Shown here: in pieces, positions 8,754 to 15,447 of the stretch | How positions within the stretch are numbered: the stretch's first letter is position 1 | Layout: each line of letters begins with the position of its first letter | Assembly: GCA_019192485.1 (NCBI GenBank) | Contig: JAHCMJ010000008.1 | Span: 1-37,670 of the forward strand | Reading direction: 5' to 3' | Length of the DNA: 37,670 bases | DNA from: Cyclobacteriaceae bacterium HetDA_MAG_MS6 | Lineage (GTDB): Bacteria; Bacteroidota; Bacteroidia; Cytophagales; Cyclobacteriaceae | Program-made: the position numbers and the translations under genes | Notes under the pieces: model-generated | Database searches by the model: none | The model's input: the letters and a program-made list of their open reading frames with translations, nothing else | What the model was told of the DNA's origin: nothing

Positions 8754-8779
8754 CCGCACTATATTAGTGCGGTTTTTTT
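8754..8779 (+). terminator. Intrinsic terminator abutting the sirtuin start codon
   Basis: CCGCACTA and TAGTGCGG form a perfect 8-base stem with a 3-base TAT loop, followed by seven T. The base after the T-run is the A of the next gene's ATG at 8780, so the terminator occupies the whole region where a leader and ribosome binding site would normally be. Confidence 0.88.
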
Positions 8780-9472
8780 ATGAAAAAGATTGTTGTACTC
8801 ACAGGAGCGGGAATTAGCGCCGAAAGCGGACTAAAGACTTTCAGGGATTCTGATGGACTATGGGAAGGCCATGACGTAATGAGTGTAGCTTCACCTGAAG
8901 GGTGGCATAGAGACCGGGCTCTGGTCTTGGACTTCTATAATCAAAGGAGGAAGCAAGCCCTCACCGCTAAACCTAACTTAGGACATCAAGCACTTGCCGA
9001 ACTCGAGTCCGATTTTGAGGTGGTAGTTATCACACAAAATGTGGATAATCTGCATGAGCAAGCTGGCTCGTCTAAAGTACTTCACCTACATGGAGAGCTG
9101 TTCAAAGTGAGAAGCACTCAAGACCCCGAAATAGTCATGGACCTTGACGGTTGGGAACTAGTCGAAGGAGACTTATGTCCCCTTGGAAGTCAGTTAAGAC
9201 CTCATATCGTCTGGTTCGGAGAAGAAGTTCCAATGATGGATGTTGCCATAGAAGAAACCTTAAGTGCCGATGTCTTTATGGTTGTGGGTACTTCTTTATT
9301 GGTATATCCGGCTGCTGGACTAGCTGGTTTTGCACCTTCCATTATTCCTAAGTACATAATAGATCCAAACCTTCCTGAAGTATCCAGTATGGCTAACGCA
9401 CATTTCTTTGAAGAACCGGCCTCAACCGGAGTGTCCAAAGCAGCTCAAGCTATTCGAGCGTTTTTCGGTTAG
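8780..9472 (+). CDS. cobB: NAD-dependent protein deacylase (sirtuin, CobB/SIRT5 type)
   Basis: A 230-residue sirtuin that removes acyl groups from lysines, consuming NAD. Visible motifs: GAGISAESGLKTFRD (NAD binding, residues 9-23), TQNVDNLHEQAG (85-96), catalytic H104 in HLHGE, and VVGTSLLVYPAA near the C-terminus. Y53 and R56 in FYNQRR match the Y-x-x-R pair that lets SIRT5/CobB accept succinyl or malonyl lysine, so desuccinylase activity is plausible. The usual four-Cys zinc ribbon is missing; only one Cys (GDLCPLGSQ) remains. MKKIVVLTGAGIS is the family N-terminus, so ATG 8780 is fixed even though it sits on the T-run of a terminator. Confidence 0.93.
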   Translation: MKKIVVLTGAGISAESGLKTFRDSDGLWEGHDVMSVASPEGWHRDRALVLDFYNQRRKQALTAKPNLGHQALAELESDFEVVVITQNVDNLHEQAGSSKVLHLHGELFKVRSTQDPEIVMDLDGWELVEGDLCPLGSQLRPHIVWFGEEVPMMDVAIEETLSADVFMVVGTSLLVYPAAGLAGFAPSIIPKYIIDPNLPEVSSMANAHFFEEPASTGVSKAAQAIRAFFG

Positions 9473-9509
9473 CTTTATCCCTAAAAAAGGTGAACATTAG
9501 GTGATAAAG
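9473..9509 (+). other. Bulged inverted repeat after the sirtuin stop codon
   Basis: CTTTATC pairs with GATAAAG (7 bases) and CCTAA pairs with TTAGG (5 bases), with one bulged T and a 12-base loop. It begins on the base after the sirtuin stop. No T-run follows, so it is not a canonical intrinsic terminator, but a 3'-end or regulatory structure is possible. Confidence 0.4.
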
Positions 9510-9581
9510 TAGGTATTTCTGCCAATCTTTGTATCCCAAACCGCCACTCTCCCGTTCGACTCTTGATACTCATTTTTCACC

Positions 9582-10733
9582 ATGAAAAGATTCGCCTTTT
9601 TGATCGCCATTGGTTTGGCATCATTGCTTACTACCTACATTTCATGGAATGACTGGATGGCAGTCGTGCTCAGCTTCATTTTATTGCTGATTGGTGTTGT
9701 TTTCTTAGTCTCACTATCCAACGAATGGATGACTCATGAGATGTTGAGGCGCACTCAAAAGTTAGGATTATCCATTCCTTGTATTCAAACTTTTCTCGGA
9801 TTGCGTAAGCTGACAAATGTTGTTTTTGAAACCACTAGTATCTTATCAGAAGGACAAGAAGTAGTAATGGAAGCCCAATGGCTCAGTACTCAGGCTCAAA
9901 AGAAACTTTGGAGCATTTTGTATTCTATGTCTGCGCAGAGTAACCATTCAACATTTATAGCCATTGCGGATTGGCTCAAGTCCAGGTCAACTACATTGGA
10001 AGTCGATCGGTACGAGGTTATGACACATGGTATTTCGGGAAAGGTCTATGGTGAATCTTACTGGGTTGGTAATCGGGAACTAGCCACAGAACAAGTGGAT
10101 AGGATACCGGCATCACTGCAAGATCACGAGGGTGTGACCTGTCTCTACTTTGGAAAGGGACAGGACCTACTCGCCAGGATATGTGTTGCTGATCCTATTA
10201 GAGGCAACACAACCCAGGTACTCAGCTCTCTCAGAAAACTTGGCCTGGAAGTAGACTTGTGGGTAGATGATAAAACCCAAATGGAGGAAAAACTTTCGGA
10301 AGAATTCGCGATCGACCATTATGAGCTTAGTGAATCTGATCAAGGAAGAACACAACGACTGGAAGAACTGCATTTGGCTGGAAAAAGGGTCGCCATGGTA
10401 GGTATCGGCGAAGCTACAGACCTACTGGCGCCGGGTGATATCCACTTTTCCATGTCAAGATCTATACCTAATAAAACGAGTGTTCATATCTCTGATGATG
10501 ACCTTGGCGCATTGCCAAAATCTATTGCCGCGGCCAAAATAACAGGAGGTGTCATTAAACAGAATATTCTACTCCTTTCGGCCATCGCCCTGATGGGAAT
10601 CGGCATTCTCTACACTACCTACCTTTCAGGGAGTCTATTTTTTGGTTGGATAACGCTTTTTGCTGTAGCCGCTGGTCTGCTTATATGCAATACTCAGAGA
10701 TTCATTCTGAGGCGTAAACTGGCTAGCTGTTAA
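9582..10733 (+). CDS. Degenerate P1B-type (heavy-metal) ATPase-like protein, probable pseudoenzyme
   Basis: A 383-residue membrane protein unlike any active transporter. It aligns with the back half of CopA-type copper ATPases: a helix pair (about 3-20, 26-46), KLTNVVFETTSILSEG (76-91) in place of VVFDKTGTLTEG, an N-domain with GISGKVYG (150-157) and WVGNREL, then DPIRG (204-208) and VAMVGIGEATDLLA (270-283) in place of VAMVGDGINDAPALA, ending in two helices (about 328-370). The phosphorylated Asp is Glu83, DKTGT reads ETTSI, TGD reads VDD, the N-domain His-Pro reads HS (122-123), the CPC metal motif is absent, and the actuator and metal-binding domains are missing. The frame is intact with normal composition. 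A regulatory or structural role is inference. ATG at 9582 gives the first helix directly. Confidence 0.8.
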   Translation: MKRFAFLIAIGLASLLTTYISWNDWMAVVLSFILLLIGVVFLVSLSNEWMTHEMLRRTQKLGLSIPCIQTFLGLRKLTNVVFETTSILSEGQEVVMEAQWLSTQAQKKLWSILYSMSAQSNHSTFIAIADWLKSRSTTLEVDRYEVMTHGISGKVYGESYWVGNRELATEQVDRIPASLQDHEGVTCLYFGKGQDLLARICVADPIRGNTTQVLSSLRKLGLEVDLWVDDKTQMEEKLSEEFAIDHYELSESDQGRTQRLEELHLAGKRVAMVGIGEATDLLAPGDIHFSMSRSIPNKTSVHISDDDLGALPKSIAAAKITGGVIKQNILLLSAIALMGIGILYTTYLSGSLFFGWITLFAVAAGLLICNTQRFILRRKLASC

Positions 10734-10754
10734 ATTGAAAACCTAGTTGGCAAA

Positions 10755-11090
10755 TTAGTGCCAAGCATCGACTCGAAACTTTTTTAGTTCGTCCACCGGA
10801 CCAAAATTCTGAGCCATTACAACCTTCTTCTTACCTTTCACTAAGTGAATTTCTGCTGGTGCCATCTTGATCTCCTTAGTCTTGGTCACTACTTTATCGT
10901 AGAAGTTTTTCGCTTCATCGAACTCACCCTTTTCAAAATCGAGTCTGTTGGCTCTTTTCTTAAATGGCATTCCCGGAATAACAAAGCATGTATTCACCAC
11001 TACGGAATAGGTAGGTTTAAAAGAGGTAAGAAAATTCTGCCAGGCTTTTTTCATGTGTCTAGTGTATAATTTCCAATGATACACCTGCAT
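10755..11090 (-). CDS. Conserved-looking small protein of unknown function
   Basis: A 111-residue soluble, basic protein with no signal peptide or membrane segment. It has VYHWKLYTRHMKKAW at the N-terminus, a hydrophobic strand YSVVVNTCFVIPGMPFKKRANRL, a helical central part FDEAKNFYDKVV and a Lys-rich strand EIHLVKGKKKVVMAQNFGP. I do not recognise a family. An alternative ATG at 11054 would drop the first 12 residues, but they read as part of the first helix. It is convergent with the P-ATPase-like gene, 21 bases apart, with a short repeat over its stop codon. Confidence 0.6.
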   Translation of the reverse strand: MQVYHWKLYTRHMKKAWQNFLTSFKPTYSVVVNTCFVIPGMPFKKRANRLDFEKGEFDEAKNFYDKVVTKTKEIKMAPAEIHLVKGKKKVVMAQNFGPVDELKKFRVDAWH

Positions 11091-11363
11091 GCTTCCAATT
11101 CGTCAAACAATCAGCAGGTGTCATCGCTAAGCTAGATCATAATAAGTTGGTGATGTAGCTCGTGGCGATTTCACTTCTTAAATATAAAGAATGCATTCAA
11201 AACTAACAGTTCATTTCCAACCGCACAACCAGGATCAGCTAATTTTTGTCAGCAATCTATATCAAATGACGTGATACTTGTTTGATAATATGGCATTGGT
11301 CATGGTTTTATGCACTATCCATGCTAAATTCATTTTTCAGATACCCTTGATTCCCAAAATCAT

Positions 11364-11828
11364 ATGGAAGAGTTAATTGAAAACTTCTACAAGGCCTTTG
11401 CAGCGGGTGATGCACAAACCATGTCCGAATCCTATCATTCACAACTTGTATTTCAGGACCCAATATTTGGACCTCTCAATAAGATAGAAGCTAGTGCTAT
11501 GTGGGCTATGCTAATCGAACGTGCTGCGGGGCAGTTACAAATCAAATACGGCAATATTTCAGCTCATGACAATCGTGGACAATGTAAGTGGGAAGCAACT
11601 TACAAGTTCGGAAATAAGAAACGCCAGGTTCATAACATCATTTATGCTGACTTTCGATTCTCCGATGGCAAAATAATCCGGCATCTGGACCAATTCAATT
11701 TTTGGAAATGGTCACAAATGGCATTAGGAATACCAGGATACTTACTTGGCTTCACACCCATTATTCGAAATCAAGTGAAAAACAAATCTGATCTATTACT
11801 CAAAAAATACCTGAATAAATCACGTTGA
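11364..11828 (+). CDS. SnoaL-like / NTF2-fold protein
   Basis: A 154-residue cytoplasmic protein with the cone-shaped NTF2-fold pattern: an N-terminal helix MEELIENFYKAFAAGDAQTM, then YHSQLVFQDPIFGPL, and strands ending in FRFSDGKIIRHLDQFNFWKW. SnoaL-like proteins include cyclases, isomerases and small-molecule binders, so no reaction can be assigned; the conserved DxF...D-F pattern marks the pocket. The C-terminal 25 residues are Lys-rich and hydrophobic. It has its own 273-base upstream region, in which I see no gene or clear promoter. Confidence 0.75.
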   Translation: MEELIENFYKAFAAGDAQTMSESYHSQLVFQDPIFGPLNKIEASAMWAMLIERAAGQLQIKYGNISAHDNRGQCKWEATYKFGNKKRQVHNIIYADFRFSDGKIIRHLDQFNFWKWSQMALGIPGYLLGFTPIIRNQVKNKSDLLLKKYLNKSR

Positions 11829-11840
11829 TACTCGTGTATA

Positions 11841-11874
11841 GTGCAACTTGCACGAAACGTTAAGATTCCTTAAC
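11841..11874 (+). repeat. Two adjacent perfect palindromes downstream of the SnoaL-like gene
   Basis: GTGCAA-C-TTGCAC (11841-11853) and GTTAAG-ATTC-CTTAAC (11859-11874) lie five bases apart, 12 and 30 bases after the upstream stop codon. No T-run follows. They could be operators for the small-protein operon that begins at 11958 or a structured 3' end. Confidence 0.4.
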
Positions 11875-11957
11875 ATATTCTTACCTTTTATATAAACTAC
11901 TTGATTTTCAAAAAGATAGCGTAATGCCTAATTTTCTATTCATAAATAAACCCAGTT

Positions 11958-12059
11958 ATGACTTTAGTAGCAGGTATTTGTCTACTCCTTGTGATTTTAG
12001 GTATTGAAAGATATTGGAACCTCAATAAGACCCCTAACCAAGAGGATACTGACTTCTAA
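11958..12059 (+). CDS. Predicted 33-residue single-pass membrane protein
   Basis: ATG at 11958 opens 33 codons: a hydrophobic helix (MTLVAGICLLLVILGIERYW, residues 1-20) followed by a polar acidic tail ending TDF and TAA. It is below the usual length cut-off. It lies 20 bases upstream of another small membrane protein gene on the same strand and probably shares its transcript. No homologue is recognised; the case for coding rests on the clean hydrophobic-plus-polar pattern and the position. Confidence 0.45.
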   Translation: MTLVAGICLLLVILGIERYWNLNKTPNQEDTDF

Positions 12060-12079
12060 ACGAATAGATCAGATCGCAG

Positions 12080-12346
12080 ATGCCCCGAATGGGATATCTT
12101 CGCCAAATGACAGAAAAGCTTTTGGTAGATATGGTGGGCTGGGTTGGCTCGATAGAGGTGGTTTTGGCTTACGCTTTAAATAGCTCCCAAAAACTAAATG
12201 CGAAATCCATTTGGTACCAATTTCTCAATCTAACCGGCGCCTTGTTCTTGATCATCAATACATATTACTATCAAGCTTACCCTTCCACTTTTATTAATCT
12301 GGTATGGGTGGTAATAGCGATTTTGGCTCTAATTCGCAGAAAGTAA
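12080..12346 (+). CDS. Small three-helix membrane protein, CBU_0592-like
   Basis: An 88-residue protein with three hydrophobic segments (about 15-33, 44-62, 65-85). The pattern DMVGWVGSIEVVLAYAL...YQFLNLTGALFLIINTYYY...P..INLVWVVIAI matches the CBU_0592-type membrane domain, which usually has GW-G near the start, Y-LLN-GA in the middle and N-W at the end. Function of the family is unknown. Starts at 12080 or at the internal ATG 12107 are both possible; the family usually begins just before the GW motif, which favours 12107, but I keep the longer form. A -7/-33 promoter for the next gene overlaps its stop codon. Confidence 0.75.
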   Translation: MPRMGYLRQMTEKLLVDMVGWVGSIEVVLAYALNSSQKLNAKSIWYQFLNLTGALFLIINTYYYQAYPSTFINLVWVVIAILALIRRK

Positions 12347-12351
12347 TTTTG
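12322..12351 (+). promoter_or_regulatory. Putative Bacteroidota promoter for the SOD-like gene
   Basis: TTTG at 12322-12325 and TAATTTTG at 12344-12351 match the -33 and -7 elements, 18 bases apart, within the usual spacing for this phylum. The -7 box begins on the stop codon of the CBU_0592-like gene. The downstream ATG is at 12412. Confidence 0.5.
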
Positions 12352-12411
12352 GTCATTAAGGTTATTCCCTATTTCGGCGTTTATAGATTATAATCTAACT
12401 TTAATTCTATA

Positions 12412-12972
12412 ATGTGCAGATCGACTTTATCTAATTTCTTCATAGTACTTACTTGCTGGGCCTGTCAACCGAATGGAGATACTGCGCAAGAGGTTAGATT
12501 CAATCTTTTCGGAATACAGGAGCAAGGAGAAGATATTTATGCTCCACAAACCAATGTTATTGGCCAGGTGTCCTTAAAACAAGTTAACGATGTGGTAACA
12601 GTGATTGTGCGTTTAGAAAATCAACAGCCAGGTACGACCAAGGCTGTACATATTCACGATGGCACTTGCGAATCCCCTGGGTTGCACTGGAATCAAAATT
12701 CTACTATGACATTCTGTAACGCCATGAATATGGGAGATGTCTGGGCAAAGCCTTCTGCTGGCGACATTGGCAATGTCAGGATCAGAGATGATGGTACAGG
12801 AGAGCTTATACTAACAACTAACTTCTGGAAGCTCAATAGCGAGGATGATAAAGATATCATGGGAAAAGTCATCGTAGTACACGATAGTGGTGAAGACTTT
12901 GCTCAAAATTGCTTTAGTCGAGGGATCCACGATCATGACAACAATCCAAAAATTGGTTGTGGAGGTATCTAG
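12412..12972 (+). CDS. Cu/Zn superoxide dismutase-like exported protein lacking zinc ligands
   Basis: A 186-residue envelope protein with an N-terminal hydrophobic stretch and Cys near 15-18 (weak lipobox, CWAC). The rest follows the SodC fold. The copper ligands are all present: H80 and H82 in VHIHDGTC, H92 in GLHWN and H157 in VVHDSGED. C86 and C183 (IGCGGI) fit the structural disulfide. The zinc site is altered: the HG ligand between 95 and 110 is absent and the HAGD motif reads SAGD (S115), leaving D118. A Cu-only SOD-like protein is therefore likely, comparable to fungal Cu-only SODs; whether it dismutates superoxide is unknown. ATG at 12412 is the only good start. It converges on amt with a 4-base gap. 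Confidence 0.8.
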   Translation: MCRSTLSNFFIVLTCWACQPNGDTAQEVRFNLFGIQEQGEDIYAPQTNVIGQVSLKQVNDVVTVIVRLENQQPGTTKAVHIHDGTCESPGLHWNQNSTMTFCNAMNMGDVWAKPSAGDIGNVRIRDDGTGELILTTNFWKLNSEDDKDIMGKVIVVHDSGEDFAQNCFSRGIHDHDNNPKIGCGGI

Positions 12973-12976
12973 CTGA

Positions 12977-15229
12977 TTAAGGTTTGATGCCAACGATCAG
13001 TATGTCTGACACCAAATCCTCCTTTCCTTTCCACTCGTCCAGTTCCTCCACAAGAAACAGCTTTTGCTTGAGCATAGACATAGATGCATTTTGAGCTAGG
13101 AGGTTTCTAAGTTTAGTCGTTGAATATCTCTTCCCAGCTTTATTAAGCTGATTGGCGAAACCTTCCGAACACATGAAGAAAGCATCTCCCGCACTATACG
13201 AAATAGTAATTCTTTCGAGGCGCTTTTCACCTTTATCGAAGCCACCCAAAGGTAGGTCAAGGCCTTTGTACTCGACCAAATCGGAACCTTGCTTTTTATG
13301 ATACATTTTGATGCCGTTGCCAGAACCTGCATAGTAGGCCTTCTTATTGGCAGTGTCAGCTACAAATACACCAATTTGCAACCCTCTCTTATCAGTAGTA
13401 TTACTTCTGGTTTGCTGCATGGCCAGTTGCAGCTTTAAGCTAAGGGCTGCCAATATTTTTTCTGGAGGTACAATTTTCTTCAGGCCAACGATCTCATTGA
13501 GTTGCGAAATAGTCAAAGCAGAAATAAAAGCGTTGGAAACTCCCTGGTCGCAGCTTGATGCAGCCACTGCTATTTGATAGCCTTTCTCGCTCCCGTGCCA
13601 ATAAAAATCGGTAGATATCTGATCTTTGGATTGGAGCATAATGAAAGAGTCGGGAAAAATGCTCACAATGCTATACTGTTCGCCAAGAAGTACATCTTGC
13701 ATATTACCTATCACATCCATCTTGTCATTGTAAATAGATAACTCCACAAGGTCTTTTTCAGTGACCGCCTGGTCACGTTGACCTTCCAAGACACCGGCTA
13801 GATAGCGTACAGCCTTTAAAGTGGGAACCACATTCCCGAAATCGTCCAGATACTCAACTCGTTGATTTTTGACCAGGTCGACTCTGGTCTCCCTAGGCAA
13901 GCCAAGGTATTCGTTAACCTTAAACAAGTTGTACGCTCGATCCCCTGTTCTGACGGAAACTTGACTGACAGTTTGCTCTGGGAAATCGTCCAACTGCATA
14001 ACCGGTTCTGCAGCAGCAAAAATCGAACCTTCCAGCTCTTGTTTCGGAGATAGTCTCAGACCAAAAAAGTGTTTGACAGTAGTGAAAACCAAAAACGAAA
14101 TGCCGGTAGTGAAGATCAAACAAACCGCTATTCCAAATAATTGAATGACCAGCTGTAGCCATCTGCCATGCACCAGCAATTCCTCCTGACCAAAAACTGC
14201 TACACACAAAGTACCCAAAACTCCTCCAAAACCGTGAACAGGGATAGCTCCTACGGGGTCATCCAACTTCCATTTCTTACTGATCAATACGTAAGACAAG
14301 TTGTGAACAATGCCCGCCAGTAGTCCGATAACTATACTGGATAATGGTGTAACCACATTACAACATGCCGTAATGGCGACCAGACCTGTTAATGCCCCTC
14401 CGATAATTTTTTCTATAATGTCCTCTCCACTTTGGAAGACTTTGACATGAATGTAAGCACTGAAACAAGCAGCGGCGGCAGCCAGGTTAGTATTCAGGAT
14501 GACAACCACGACTTCACCATTAAAAGCTAGTGTACTGCCTCCGTTAAAGCCCCACCAACCCAGCCATAAAATCATTAGCCCCAGTATACTGTAAGCGTAA
14601 TCAGATGCCTGTACCGGTTGAATCACTCCCTTTGCAGTGTATCTTCCTAGTCTAGGTCCGACCATCCAGATACCCACGAGGCCTACCCAAGCACCTACTG
14701 AATGTACTACGGTTGAGCCGGCAAAATCCATAAACCCAAGGTCAGCTAACCAGGATTTATTTTCGGTAATTAGCAAATTACCCCATGCCCAGTGACCAAA
14801 TACAGGGTAAACTATGATGGCAGTGAAAATGGAGGCAATAAAATAAGGAAGTAATGCTGTTCTGCCAGACATGGCTCCGGAGACAATAGTAAGTGCAGTA
14901 CCAGCAAAAGCCAATTGAAAAATAAAAAAAACGTAGAAGTAAGGATCATCGAAAGACCTGCCCACAAAGAGGTCCGTCCCTATGACCCCCCCTGCAGAGT
15001 CCCCAAACATTAATCCAAAGCCTAATAAGAAAAATGCTAGACTACCGGCAACCCAATCTAAAAGATTTTTAATGCCTATACCTGCACGGTGTTCTTTTTT
15101 AACCAATCCTGTTTCCAGTACCTTGAATCCGGCTTGCATGAAAAAGACCAGTGCTGCTGAAATGATGATCCATAGATGATTGATGTTGCCAAATAAATTT
15201 GGGCTTTCGGCGGGATTTAGTGTATCCAT
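12977..15229 (-). CDS. amt: Ammonium transporter fused to a degenerate SpoIIE/PP2C-like domain
   Basis: A 750-residue fusion. Residues about 15-390 are an 11-helix Amt/Rh channel: twin pore His at H176 (GSTVVHSVGAW) and H332 (GAIPVHGFGG), Asp168, the FQLAFAGTALTIVSGAM gate segment, and DDPVGAIPVHG. After a linker (about 395-490) comes a SpoIIE-type phosphatase-like module: QDVLLGEQYSIVSIFPDSFI, DFYW with D541, AVAASSCDQGVSNAF where ADCTGHG is expected, SGDAFFMCSEGF where SDGF is expected, and SDILIVGI with D742. Two of the canonical metal Asp positions are replaced (Ser558/559 region, Glu689) and DGMD reads RGLQ. It may sense ammonium flux or scaffold a partner. No glnK lies beside it. ATG at 15229 precedes the first helix. 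Confidence 0.9.
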   Translation of the reverse strand: MDTLNPAESPNLFGNINHLWIIISAALVFFMQAGFKVLETGLVKKEHRAGIGIKNLLDWVAGSLAFFLLGFGLMFGDSAGGVIGTDLFVGRSFDDPYFYVFFIFQLAFAGTALTIVSGAMSGRTALLPYFIASIFTAIIVYPVFGHWAWGNLLITENKSWLADLGFMDFAGSTVVHSVGAWVGLVGIWMVGPRLGRYTAKGVIQPVQASDYAYSILGLMILWLGWWGFNGGSTLAFNGEVVVVILNTNLAAAAACFSAYIHVKVFQSGEDIIEKIIGGALTGLVAITACCNVVTPLSSIVIGLLAGIVHNLSYVLISKKWKLDDPVGAIPVHGFGGVLGTLCVAVFGQEELLVHGRWLQLVIQLFGIAVCLIFTTGISFLVFTTVKHFFGLRLSPKQELEGSIFAAAEPVMQLDDFPEQTVSQVSVRTGDRAYNLFKVNEYLGLPRETRVDLVKNQRVEYLDDFGNVVPTLKAVRYLAGVLEGQRDQAVTEKDLVELSIYNDKMDVIGNMQDVLLGEQYSIVSIFPDSFIMLQSKDQISTDFYWHGSEKGYQIAVAASSCDQGVSNAFISALTISQLNEIVGLKKIVPPEKILAALSLKLQLAMQQTRSNTTDKRGLQIGVFVADTANKKAYYAGSGNGIKMYHKKQGSDLVEYKGLDLPLGGFDKGEKRLERITISYSAGDAFFMCSEGFANQLNKAGKRYSTTKLRNLLAQNASMSMLKQKLFLVEELDEWKGKEDLVSDILIVGIKP

Positions 15230-15447
15230 ATTCTGTTATGCTGATTTCGAACAAAATAATCATCTATTCAACAGAACATCAAATTTTAATTCATTTATTC
15301 ATTAATAAGAAGTTTTATTTGAATAAGAATCAAAAAAAATAAATAAAAATAGTGAAATTAGCAAAGTCAGTCAACCAAACTTTATACTGATTGCATATAA
15401 TTTATTGACGTATAACCGAACAGTATTTCTGATATTTTACTGACTAA
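15230..15447. other. AT-rich intergenic region upstream of amt
   Basis: These 218 bases are strongly AT-rich, with several A-runs, and hold no gene. They carry the promoter region of the amt fusion, transcribed to the left; I found no exact TAnnTTTG match on the minus strand and no NtrC-like site I would stand behind. Confidence 0.5.

Noticed and set aside
9522-9529. AATCTTTG before the pseudo-ATPase gene, resembling a -7 element
   Set aside because: It matches seven of eight consensus bases and lacks a -33 element at suitable distance; not reported as a promoter.
10747-10764. TTGGCA-AATTAG-TGCCAA short inverted repeat over the stop codon of the 111-residue gene
   Set aside because: The stem has six bases and no T-run, and it overlaps the coding end; chance occurrence is likely.
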